From: Planctomycetaceae bacterium
GTDB taxonomy: Bacteria > Planctomycetota > Planctomycetia > Planctomycetales > Planctomycetaceae
Direction: 5' to 3'
DNA: 64,000 bases
Assembly (NCBI GenBank): GCA_002724315.1
Contig: PBOJ01000064.1
Coordinates: 1-64,000, forward strand
Shown here in pieces: positions 9,127-17,674 of this stretch (position 1 is the stretch's first letter; the number at the start of each line of letters is the position of its first letter). A model generated the notes under the pieces. The model was not told the origin of the DNA, searched no databases, and saw only the letters and a program-made list of their open reading frames with translations. The translations under genes and the position numbers were made by a program.

Positions 9127-10650
9127 GTGTTGAGACAACTGGCGATGGCGTGGGGTTGGGCAGTCGGAACGCTGTCGCTGATCGGGCTGAGCGTTGCCGC
9201 TGAGCCGGTTGACATCGGCTCGAATCGTGAATTGATGCTCGACGACCATCTCTTCAGCTCGGTGCAAAGGCTCGGATTCCGCCAGCACCGGCCGGTAGAA
9301 CGCGAGGTGATCCTGGATTTCTCGGAGCCGTGGGAAGGCCGAAAGGCTTTCGGGTTCTCTGTCACTGGTTACGCGACCGTGTTGAGCGAACCTGGACGTT
9401 TCCGGATGTACTACGCCTCGTGGTACGGCCACCGCCTGAAACCCGGTGATCCATCTCAACAATTCACCGGGTATTGTGAGAGCCGGGATGGGATCCACTG
9501 GACGCGTCCGAATTTGAACCGCGTGGCTTTTGGCGGCAGCAAGCGGAACAACATCCTGAGACAAGGTGGGACCACTTCGCACAACTTCGCGCCGTTCATC
9601 GACACGCGGCCAGGGGTGCCGGCGAACGAAAAATACAAGGCGGTGGGGGGGAACGGGCAGGCTTTCGCCTTTGTTTCGGCCGACGGACTGGAGTGGCGGA
9701 AACTTGTCGAGACCCCGTTTCTGGACGGTACCGAGAAGGCCCTGGATCGGTACGGAGCAATACACTGGGGCAACAATCCCGCCAATCCCCGCGCCATTCT
9801 CGATTCCCACAACCTGGCGTTCTGGGATGGCGCTCGAAAACGGTACGTGTTCTTTTTCCGGGCTCACTTGCCCGCGCTGGATCGTGAGGGCAAGGAAATC
9901 AAGGGGACTGTTCGCAGCGTGATGATGTGCACGTCGAAGGATTTTCGCACGTGGAGCGACATCAGGCCAATCGACCTCGGAGTGCCTCGTCAGGCGTGGC
10001 GAACCGGGTTGTACACGACGTCGCTACAGCCTTATCCCAGGTCACCCGGTCTGTTGATTGGGTTCCCATTGTTGACGGTGCCGCGACGCCCGTTCAAAGG
10101 CGGCAGTTTTGGGATGAGCGAGACCGGGTTGATGTACAGCCGGGATGGCGAGCGATTCACGGTGACCGACGAGGCTTTTCTGCCGCCGGGTCGAGACACG
10201 AGAAACTGGACGAAGCACGGCAACATGTTCGGGTGGGGGTTGGCCAGGACGGCTTCGGATGAGTGGAGCATGTATTACCATCAACACGACCACCAGAAGA
10301 CAATGCACCTGAGGCGTGCCACCCTGCGGTTGGACGGATTCGTTTCGTTACACGCCGGGCGTTACCCGGGAGGTGAGGCTATCAGCCGGCCACTGGTGTT
10401 CCAGGGGAGTGAACTGGAGATCAACGTGTCGACCGGTGTCGGTGGAGGTGTACGGGTGGGGTTGATCGATGCGGGCTCCGGCCAGGTGATTCCTGGTTAC
10501 GAACAGAGTGACGAGTTTTATGGTGATCAGATCGCACACGTGGTGCATTGGAAGGGCAAGAAGGACTTGGCGAGGATTGCTGGCAGGGCCGTGCGGTTGA
10601 AACTGACGATGTACGACGCCGACCTGTATTCGCTGAGGTTTCGGCACTGA
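9127..10650 (+). CDS. Exported glycosidase-like five-bladed propeller protein
   Basis: About 507 residues. GTG at 9127 is chosen because GAGGAGA (9114-9120) lies six bases before it and it leaves a compact signal peptide ending near SVAAEP; a GTG at 9112 would overlap that site. After the signal the protein has VDIGSNRELMLDDHLF, RMYYASW and YCESRDGIHWTRPN. These resemble planctomycete proteins related to GH32/GH43/sialidase-type propellers, where such strands line a central sugar-binding pocket. I cannot place catalytic acids with certainty, so an enzyme activity is not assigned. It is divergent from the transglutaminase-esterase gene across about 190 bases in which I see no clear promoter. 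Confidence 0.7.
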   Translation: MLRQLAMAWGWAVGTLSLIGLSVAAEPVDIGSNRELMLDDHLFSSVQRLGFRQHRPVEREVILDFSEPWEGRKAFGFSVTGYATVLSEPGRFRMYYASWYGHRLKPGDPSQQFTGYCESRDGIHWTRPNLNRVAFGGSKRNNILRQGGTTSHNFAPFIDTRPGVPANEKYKAVGGNGQAFAFVSADGLEWRKLVETPFLDGTEKALDRYGAIHWGNNPANPRAILDSHNLAFWDGARKRYVFFFRAHLPALDREGKEIKGTVRSVMMCTSKDFRTWSDIRPIDLGVPRQAWRTGLYTTSLQPYPRSPGLLIGFPLLTVPRRPFKGGSFGMSETGLMYSRDGERFTVTDEAFLPPGRDTRNWTKHGNMFGWGLARTASDEWSMYYHQHDHQKTMHLRRATLRLDGFVSLHAGRYPGGEAISRPLVFQGSELEINVSTGVGGGVRVGLIDAGSGQVIPGYEQSDEFYGDQIAHVVHWKGKKDLARIAGRAVRLKLTMYDADLYSLRFRH

Positions 10651-10775
10651 GCCGGCGTGGTGCATTGCGTCGGGACTGGTCATGCTGGTCGGCGACGTGC
10701 CGGACGTGGAGCCGATAGACGGGCAACCCGGGCGCGCACCTTTCGGAAGATTTGGGATTACAGCGGTGTGAGACG

Positions 10776-11048
10776 ATGAGTGTCACGGTGTTGCTGCCAC
10801 GGGGACTGGCGAAATATTGCGACGGGAATTCCGAGCAGTTGTGTCAGCCGGGAACTCTGGACGAGATCGTCGATGAACTGGTCTCTCGTTTTCCCTCCCT
10901 GGCGTCGCGGGTTCGAGACAAGGGCCAACTGAGGTCTCACTTGTTGCTTTTTCACGATGGGGAACCCGTGTCTCGGGAAGCCCTCGGACGTTTGACACTC
11001 GTGGACGGCCAGCAACTTCGGGTGGTGTTCTTGGCTGGTGGCGGTTGA
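10776..11048 (+). CDS. MoaD/ThiS family sulfur carrier protein
   Basis: A 90-residue ubiquitin-like protein starting at ATG 10776. It has the family pattern: a short beta start (SVTVLLPRGLA), the TLDEIVDELVSRFPSL helix, a GQLRSHLLLFHDGEPV turn and a C-terminus ending in Gly-Gly-Gly. In MoaD the terminal Gly-Gly is adenylated and converted to a thiocarboxylate that supplies dithiolene sulfur to molybdopterin. The next gene on the strand is a ThDP enzyme, and the one after that, convergent, is an aldehyde ferredoxin oxidoreductase that needs a bis-pterin cofactor, which favours a MoaD-like role over ThiS. No other cofactor-synthesis gene is in the window. Confidence 0.78.
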   Translation: MSVTVLLPRGLAKYCDGNSEQLCQPGTLDEIVDELVSRFPSLASRVRDKGQLRSHLLLFHDGEPVSREALGRLTLVDGQQLRVVFLAGGG

Positions 11049-11182
11049 AACACGTCTCATTCCTCAAACGTCACGTTGGCGAATCGGCGTCGTTTCTGGA
11101 ATAGTACCCGTGTCGGCCGAAGTCTCGCCGCGTGGGAAAGTGGTCGATCTCCGGACTGCCTCACTCGAGAAAAGAAGACAAA

Positions 11183-13228
11183 ATGAAAGCCTCCGACTTG
11201 TTTGTCCGCTGCCTGGAACAAGAAGGCGTGGAGTACATCTTTGGTGTTCCCGGCGAAGAGAACGCCGATATCATGATGTCCTTGTTGGACTCGCCAATCG
11301 AATTCGTCGTGTGTCGCCATGAGCAGGGTGCGGCATTCATTGCCGATATCTACGGTCGGCTGACCGGTAAGCCCGGCGTCTGCTTGGGCACGCTCGGTCC
11401 GGGCGCGACCAACCTGTTGACCGGTGTGGCCGATGCCAACATGGACCGGGCCCCGTTGATCGTTTTGACCGGGCAAGGATCCACGTCGCGGCTCCACAAG
11501 GAATCTCACCAGGCAATGGACGTCGTGTCGATGTTCCGGCCGGTGGTGAAGTGGACGACGACAATTGCCAATGCTGACACGATTCCGGAAATCATCCGCA
11601 AGGCTTTTCACCTGGCACAGACCGAGAAGCCGGGGGCCGTCCATATCGAGCTGTCCGAAGATATTGCCAAGCACCGCTCGCTGGTCAGCCCGTTGGTGGT
11701 GGCATCGACCTCGCAGCCTGAACCGAATGCCGGAGAAATTGCCAAGGCAGCCGAGTTGCTACGGAGTGCCGAATTTCCGTTGATCCTTGCCGGCAACGGT
11801 GTGTTGAGAGCGCGGGCCACCGACCAACTGGTGGCTCTGTGTGAGGCGACCGGAATGCCAGTGGCCAACACGTTCATGGGCAAGGGGGCCATTCCGCAAT
11901 CTCACCCGAATTGCCTGTACACGGTCGGGCTTTCGGCTCGCGACGTGGTCACGTTGGCCATCGAGGAGGCCGACGTCGTGTTGGCCATCGGGTATGACCT
12001 GGTCGAATACCATCCGAAACTGTGGAACCGGGGACGTCCCAAGCAGGTGATCAGCATTGATGCACTGGCTGCAGAGGTGGACGCTCACTTTGCTCCGGTT
12101 GTCGACATTCCGGGTGATATCACCAAGTCGCTGGAGCATCTGCTGAGTGTGATTGGGGATGAGGTGCTGGTGAATCGCGAACAGTTTGCCTCCTACCGCG
12201 AGACGATGCAGCAGGAGTTCGAGCAGTATGCCGATGACACCGGATTCCCGGTTAAGCCGCAACGCATCCTCTCGGATGTTCGGAAGGCGCTTGGACCCGA
12301 TGACATCTTGTTGTCGGATGTCGGGGCACACAAGATGTGGATCGGTCGGTACTACCAGTGTGAGGGACCCAATACCTGCATGATCTCCAACGGCTTCTGC
12401 TCCATGGGCTTTGCTTTGCCGGGAGCAATTGGGGCGAAATTGAGTTTTCCCGACCGCAAAGCCCTGGCGATTTGCGGAGACGGTGGATTCATGATGAACG
12501 TCCAGGAGTTGGAGACTGCCGTCCGGCTAAAACTGCCGATGGTGATCCTGATCTGGACCGATTCCCAGTACGGGTTGATCCGTTGGAAGCAGGAGGCTCA
12601 GTTCGGCAAGAATTCACACATCGATTTCGAGAACCCCGACTTCGTAAAATTGGCCGAAGCGTTCGGGGCGATCGGAAAGCGTGTCGAGTCGGCTGACCAA
12701 TTGCCGGGGATTCTAGCTGAGGCACTCGAGGCCGACGGCCCGGTTGTGATCGACTGTCCAGTGAATTACGACGAGAACATGAAGTTGTCGCGGCGGCTGG
12801 GAGAGATTCCTGCCGCAACGCGGTCACACTGGTTGAAGCAGACGGATCTGTTTTCGGGTTGCGGGAGTGACAGCCTGGAGGTCATTTCCAGCTTCATGGA
12901 GGAGCGGTCGTACCAGGCAGGGGCATCGATCTGCGAGGAAGGAGTCGATGGCAGCGAGGTGTTCCTGTTGGTCGACGGTGAAGCGGAGGTGCAAGCATCC
13001 GGCGAAGATCAGGCCGGTCCAATCAGCCTTGGGCCAGGGGCATGCTTCGGCGAGATGGCAATTCTGGCTGACCAGCCACGATCGGCGACGGTCGTCGCTG
13101 GCGAAAACGGTGCCCAGACGTTGGTGCTCGATGGTGGCGTCTTTCGAGAGGCCGTGCTCAAGCAGCCGACGATTGGCATGGAACTTCTCGAAACGCTCTC
13201 CAAGCGCCTGGCTGACAAGACGGCGTGA
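11183..13228 (+). CDS. Acetolactate-synthase-like ThDP enzyme fused to a cNMP-binding domain
   Basis: A 681-residue protein starting at ATG 11183 after AGAAAAGAAGA. Residues 1 to about 545 are a complete thiamine-diphosphate enzyme of the acetolactate synthase/pyruvate decarboxylase class: the activating Glu in CRHEQGAAF (near residue 48), TLGPGATNLLTG, and the ThDP/Mg motif GDGGFMMN (near 432) running to WTDSQYGLI. Residues about 555-676 form a cyclic-nucleotide-binding domain, with a phosphate-binding cassette like that of Crp (FGEMAILADQPRSATVV, about 622-638) that keeps the Gly-Glu pair and Arg. No regulatory small subunit is nearby. The reaction is probably 2-oxoacid decarboxylation or carboligation; anabolic acetolactate synthesis is less likely given the fusion and the adjacent AOR. 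Confidence 0.88.
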   Translation: MKASDLFVRCLEQEGVEYIFGVPGEENADIMMSLLDSPIEFVVCRHEQGAAFIADIYGRLTGKPGVCLGTLGPGATNLLTGVADANMDRAPLIVLTGQGSTSRLHKESHQAMDVVSMFRPVVKWTTTIANADTIPEIIRKAFHLAQTEKPGAVHIELSEDIAKHRSLVSPLVVASTSQPEPNAGEIAKAAELLRSAEFPLILAGNGVLRARATDQLVALCEATGMPVANTFMGKGAIPQSHPNCLYTVGLSARDVVTLAIEEADVVLAIGYDLVEYHPKLWNRGRPKQVISIDALAAEVDAHFAPVVDIPGDITKSLEHLLSVIGDEVLVNREQFASYRETMQQEFEQYADDTGFPVKPQRILSDVRKALGPDDILLSDVGAHKMWIGRYYQCEGPNTCMISNGFCSMGFALPGAIGAKLSFPDRKALAICGDGGFMMNVQELETAVRLKLPMVILIWTDSQYGLIRWKQEAQFGKNSHIDFENPDFVKLAEAFGAIGKRVESADQLPGILAEALEADGPVVIDCPVNYDENMKLSRRLGEIPAATRSHWLKQTDLFSGCGSDSLEVISSFMEERSYQAGASICEEGVDGSEVFLLVDGEAEVQASGEDQAGPISLGPGACFGEMAILADQPRSATVVAGENGAQTLVLDGGVFREAVLKQPTIGMELLETLSKRLADKTA

Positions 13229-13272
13229 GCCGCCGGGGTGGCCAAAAGATACGCCGGTGAACACCTGTTTGC

Positions 13273-15150
13273 TTATCCGGCCGCCACGGGGGTGGCACCG
13301 AGATCGGCTTCGTCGAGCATCGCGTCGAAAATGGCGATCACCTTGCCCTGGAGTTCCGAGAAGAACTCCTGGGAAAGGAAGTCGGGCAGTTCGATGTTCG
13401 GGTACTCGCCGTGTGCGTCGGTTGGCAAAACGTAGTCCTCGGCTGTCATACCCTGGAGTTTCTCGAGGCGATAGCCCCGCAGGAAGGTCCGGATAGTCAT
13501 CTCCCGTAGCGTGGCGGCGGTGACCTCAATGCCGGTCAGGGCGCTGACTGCCTCTCCCAGTTGGTCGGGGGTAAGTGCGGCGAACTTGCAGACACCTATC
13601 ATGTCGTAGGGGAACTGGATCAGCCCGCGATCCGGGTTGGTGATGGCATCAACCCAGTAGTCCATGCCAGTCTCGCCGTCGAAGAGGTACAGCAGGAAGG
13701 TCCGCATAGACATATGACCACCCGCCAGGGCCCACGGGAAGCCGGGATTGTGCTGGGGAAGGTAGGCCGGCAGTTCCACGCCCTTGCAGTGCATCGCATA
13801 TTCGGGTTCGCCCAGTTGTTCGCTCATGCGCAACGAACCCTGCCCAATCATTTCGTTGCGACCTTCACCGATATCCAGGATGGCCTGTCGGGCGCCCTCA
13901 AAATCACCAAAACGCGGTCCGTCCGCGGCGGCCTCGCCATCATCGGCGTGTCGACGGTTGTACTCCATGGCGTATGAAAGTGAGACGCCGCAGGAAATCG
14001 AGTCCATGCCGAGTTCATCGACAAGTTCGACCAAAGTGCAGGCCTGATCGATATCGAAGATCCCAATGTTGGACGACAACAGGTTGAGGGGTTCAAAGTC
14101 GAGTTTTGCTCGAAATTGTCCAGCCTGGCCATCGTCGTCGATGTCGTAGACGTTCTTGTGACACTTGATACCGCATCGGTAACACGATTCGGCCTTGATC
14201 ACGTAATCGCCGGTCGCCTGGACATTGACACGGTGGAGAGGAACCGAGGCATCGGTTCCAGTGGGGGAGAAGTTCATCTCCGGGACCACGTGCTTCTCGT
14301 TCATTGGAACGTAGTTCGCCCAAGTCCCTCCAAGATTCTCGGTTGCGTCATCTCGAAAACGGGCGCTGCCGTCACCACGAGCGATCAGCTTGTTGAGGTC
14401 CTTGAAGTTGTCGGCCGACGCCGCCCGGCCATCCTTGGTGTTGGCGACAATTGCCAGGAGATTCTTCGAACCCATCACGCCGCCCATTCCACCACGGCCG
14501 CAGAATCGGGACTTGGGATCACCGCTTTTGAGCTGGTTTTCGGTTGAGAGTGCAATGGCTGCGTACCGCACCTTGTCGTAATTCTCACCCGCGGGTCCGA
14601 TCACCGCGAAATGTGAGTCGTCCCCGTATTTCTCCTTCAATCTCTTCATCTTGTCGTTGACCATCAGGCCGGCCAGGTCCGACGCGTCCTCGATCGTCAA
14701 CGTCGGAGCAGCTTCCGGATTATCGGCGTCCTGGGTGATATGCAGCAGGACCGGGGTGTCGCTGCGGCCGGTGAAGAGGATCTCGTCTATGCCAAGATAT
14801 CTCAGTTTTGTCCCAAACTTGCCGCTGCCGGCCGACCACATCGCCGAGGGGAGTCCGGTGTGTGATCGTTTCAGGGGCGAATAGGCCATGAAATAGGTTC
14901 GCAGGCCCGTCATGAACTGAGTGCCGCTGAGGATCCCCAGCGTCAGTAACAGTTCCGCATCGGGGCTATAGGCATCGGTGACCGGACAGGTTTCCAGGTG
15001 TTTGAATCCCCGGGCGATTCCTCCCAGAACATCTTCGATGTCCTCGCACGCAAAGGTGCTGTGATGGATTGAGCCATCGGAGAGATTCACGCTATGGCGG
15101 GATACCTCAAAATCCTGGGGCGACCGGACTGGGGTGTCATCGCTGTTCAT
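13273..15150 (-). CDS. Aldehyde:ferredoxin oxidoreductase (tungsten/molybdenum bis-pterin enzyme)
   Basis: About 625 residues, a normal length for the family. ATG 15150 is preferred over GTG 15156 because AGAAG lies five bases ahead of it. Family features visible are the pterin-binding CGRGGMGGVMGSKNL segment (about 217-231), the iron-sulfur motif CYRCGIKC (first Cys near residue 323), the DELGMDSISCG segment, and YDMIGVCKF, which should supply the fourth cluster Cys. Members oxidise aldehydes to carboxylic acids with ferredoxin as electron acceptor, using a tungsto- or molybdo-bispterin and one 4Fe-4S cluster in the cytoplasm. The gene converges on the ThDP-cNMP gene with a 44-base gap. No ferredoxin gene is close by. 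Confidence 0.93.
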   Translation of the reverse strand: MNSDDTPVRSPQDFEVSRHSVNLSDGSIHHSTFACEDIEDVLGGIARGFKHLETCPVTDAYSPDAELLLTLGILSGTQFMTGLRTYFMAYSPLKRSHTGLPSAMWSAGSGKFGTKLRYLGIDEILFTGRSDTPVLLHITQDADNPEAAPTLTIEDASDLAGLMVNDKMKRLKEKYGDDSHFAVIGPAGENYDKVRYAAIALSTENQLKSGDPKSRFCGRGGMGGVMGSKNLLAIVANTKDGRAASADNFKDLNKLIARGDGSARFRDDATENLGGTWANYVPMNEKHVVPEMNFSPTGTDASVPLHRVNVQATGDYVIKAESCYRCGIKCHKNVYDIDDDGQAGQFRAKLDFEPLNLLSSNIGIFDIDQACTLVELVDELGMDSISCGVSLSYAMEYNRRHADDGEAAADGPRFGDFEGARQAILDIGEGRNEMIGQGSLRMSEQLGEPEYAMHCKGVELPAYLPQHNPGFPWALAGGHMSMRTFLLYLFDGETGMDYWVDAITNPDRGLIQFPYDMIGVCKFAALTPDQLGEAVSALTGIEVTAATLREMTIRTFLRGYRLEKLQGMTAEDYVLPTDAHGEYPNIELPDFLSQEFFSELQGKVIAIFDAMLDEADLGATPVAAG

Positions 15151-15308
15151 GATCACTTCTGTCGATGAGAAAAGGACACAGGAGGCCAGGAGGCGGGGAC
15201 ATCATACACGTGGCGCCCGTGGAGGCGTCAACCGGCGGCAGGTCCCTCTGACCTATTTTGAAGAGTTTACGGAGGGATCTCCGCAGCGAGATCGGTCCGC
15301 GTTGCGTT

Positions 15309-17276
15309 TCACTTGCTGGTTGGATCAAAACGGTGCAATCCGCGGCCATTGACGGTTTCGGTCGCAAAATACAACTCGCCGGCCTCGTCTTCACCGAAGG
15401 CCAACACGGGCATGCGGTTGGATGGAACCCTGAGGTTCTTCTCCACGTGTCCCGTCTTTGGGTTCAGCTTCAGGGCCCAGATCTTCCCGGAGACAAAGTC
15501 GGCGTAAATGTAGTGGCCACGAAGTGCCGGCAACCGTTTTCCGCGGTAGACCAGGCCGCCGGTGATCGATTTGCCGACCTGGTGATCGTATTCCCAGACA
15601 GGGTCGATAGGCGGGTCGGCTGGGGGTTTTGGAGAATTTCCGAAGTTGAAACTGGCCTCCTTCAGGCTCCAGCCATAGTTTCCGCCCTTGCGGATGATGT
15701 TGATTTCTTCCCAGAGGTCCTGCCCGACGTCACCGACCCACAGGTCTCCGGTTTTGCGGTCGAAGGACAACCGCCAGACGTTGCGAAGTCCGTAGGCGTA
15801 GAGTTCCGGTCGTGCGCCCTTCCGCTTGAGGAATGGGTTGTCACGCGGGATCGCATATTCCAATCCCTTATCCTTGTGGTCAACGTCGATCCGCAGCAGG
15901 CCGCCCAAAAGATTTGAGAGATTCTGGGCCGTGCGTTCCGGGTCGTTGCGTCCGCCACCGTCTCCCATGGCCAGATACAGGTACCCGTCCGGGCCAAATG
16001 CCATCGGCCCGCCGTTGTGGTTGGCAAACGGTTGGGGAATGGTCATCAGCACTCGTTCGGATGAGGCGTCCGCTTGGTTTGGATCGTCGCCGGTGACTCG
16101 GAATTCCGAGAGGATCGAGTCGTGGCCTTTTCGGGAGTGGGTGTAGTACACGTAGAACTTGCCGTTGGTCTTGAACTTCGGATGGAAGCACAGGCCGAGC
16201 AATCCCTCCTCGTTTTCGATCTTCCACTGCCGCACGTTCTTGCGGATGTCCAGGAACAATTGGGTCTGTGTCGCGCCGGGAGTGGCCTTCAGGGTGTGAA
16301 TCGTTCCACTCTGTGTGCCGACGAACAGTCGTCCGCTGCCGTCCCGGGCGTGTTCGATCATCATGGGACGCAGCGGTTGAATCCGGCCCTTTTCGTCGAC
16401 ACCTTCCCATCCGTCCCATTGCAGCTTCGGAAATGCGTCGACGACCTTCAGCGGCAGGGTGCCGTCGATGGGGGCCTTGACTGTGCCCGTTTCGTCAAGC
16501 TCTCGGATCGTGATGTTGCGGAAGGCCACGGCGTTGCCATGGTCCTGGAGGCAGATGTGGCCGGTGGTCGGTTTGCCGAACTGCTTGTAGCGGGCGAACT
16601 TGCTCTTTTTGACCCGAGCGTCCCAGTCCTTGCTCCCCTTCTGGAAGTAGTAGTAACTGACGCCGTTGATGGCGACTTCGCACTTGCTGGGATGAATTCT
16701 CAGATAAACATGATTCCACTGGCCTGCCGGCCGGGTTGCATCGTCGACATCCGGACTCTTGTATCCGACCTGCTTCTCGAAACGGATGGCCCAGTCGGGC
16801 TTGACGGGCTTGTAGAGCTGGTACAGCCAGCCGGATTTCTGGGGGTCGTGGCCGTCCACATTGTCCTGGACCTGGATCTCGGGTCCTGTCTGCCACGGTG
16901 CACGAAGTTCCTCGGTAACGTGGAACATGATCCCGCTGTTGCCGCCCTTGGAGATCTTGTATTCCAGCGAGAGTTCAAAGTGCTTGTATTTTTTCGTGGT
17001 GATGATGTCGCCGGCTCCGCCAGCGGCACGGGTCAACGCACCGTCCCGCACCTGCCAACCCGAACCGATTTTTGGCTTGCGGTAATTTCGCCAACCCGTG
17101 GTGGATTTCCCGTCGAAGAGCAGTTTCCAGCCACTCCGACGCTGACTCTCGGTCAGTTGGTTGTCTTTGTGCCCGGCCGAGATATCGGTCCCCAGCGGAA
17201 CCAGCAGCATGACCGCCGACAACAACGACAATTGGGGTTTGAGGCCGGAATTACTCGGGAATTGGAGGGCGGACAA
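15309..17276 (-). CDS. Exported DUF1080 domain / PQQ-type sugar dehydrogenase-like fusion protein
   Basis: A 655-residue protein. A TTG start at 17276 is used, with GAGGA a few bases upstream, followed by a hydrophobic signal (LSLLSAVMLLVPLG). Residues about 45-235 are a DUF1080 (3-keto-disaccharide hydrolase/LamG-like) domain: WKLLFDGKSTTGW, GGNSGIMFHV and QWNHVYLRI. Residues about 265-650 match the soluble glucose/sorbosone dehydrogenase propeller: EEGLLGLCFHP, NHNGGPMAFGPDGYLY, MGDGGGRNDP, GLRNVWRLSFD and GNYGW. This pairing is common in planctomycetes and suggests an extracytoplasmic role in carbohydrate binding and oxidation. Whether PQQ is bound cannot be told from the sequence. Confidence 0.87.
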   Translation of the reverse strand: MSALQFPSNSGLKPQLSLLSAVMLLVPLGTDISAGHKDNQLTESQRRSGWKLLFDGKSTTGWRNYRKPKIGSGWQVRDGALTRAAGGAGDIITTKKYKHFELSLEYKISKGGNSGIMFHVTEELRAPWQTGPEIQVQDNVDGHDPQKSGWLYQLYKPVKPDWAIRFEKQVGYKSPDVDDATRPAGQWNHVYLRIHPSKCEVAINGVSYYYFQKGSKDWDARVKKSKFARYKQFGKPTTGHICLQDHGNAVAFRNITIRELDETGTVKAPIDGTLPLKVVDAFPKLQWDGWEGVDEKGRIQPLRPMMIEHARDGSGRLFVGTQSGTIHTLKATPGATQTQLFLDIRKNVRQWKIENEEGLLGLCFHPKFKTNGKFYVYYTHSRKGHDSILSEFRVTGDDPNQADASSERVLMTIPQPFANHNGGPMAFGPDGYLYLAMGDGGGRNDPERTAQNLSNLLGGLLRIDVDHKDKGLEYAIPRDNPFLKRKGARPELYAYGLRNVWRLSFDRKTGDLWVGDVGQDLWEEINIIRKGGNYGWSLKEASFNFGNSPKPPADPPIDPVWEYDHQVGKSITGGLVYRGKRLPALRGHYIYADFVSGKIWALKLNPKTGHVEKNLRVPSNRMPVLAFGEDEAGELYFATETVNGRGLHRFDPTSK

Positions 17277-17674
17277 AGGGTCATCCTCGTGCGAAAACGG
17301 TCGTGTTGGAATCCGGACCGCTATCGTAATCGCTGCCCGTGTTGAATCCCACCGAGCCGGTCACGGCGGTTGTTCAGAGCCTAAGAGATGTCACTTGGGC
17401 AGTCGGGCGGGGTGGTGCTGATTGCAACACCGGCCGAGAATTGCCAGCACCCGGATAGCCTCCCTATATCCCCCAATTTACGTGTTTCTTTGCTCAGGAT
17501 TGATGCGGGGATTGTCGAAGATAGGCATGTTGAAGGGCATGGCTGGTGTGCCGGTTCTGGGGTGAGTGCAGCCTGGGTCGATCGTGGCCCGGGCGCATGC
17601 TGTCCGGAACGGACGGTTTGCACCAGCAGACTAAGTAAGAAATCGACATGGTCGAATTCAATAGGGAGTACATG
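17277..17674. other. Intergenic region upstream of the porin gene
   Basis: About 400 bases between the divergent sugar-dehydrogenase-like gene and the porin gene. It must hold the porin promoter and leader. I see no convincing sigma-70-like hexamer pair and no RNA gene. A GGGAG at 17664-17668 lies six bases before the chosen porin start. Confidence 0.5.
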
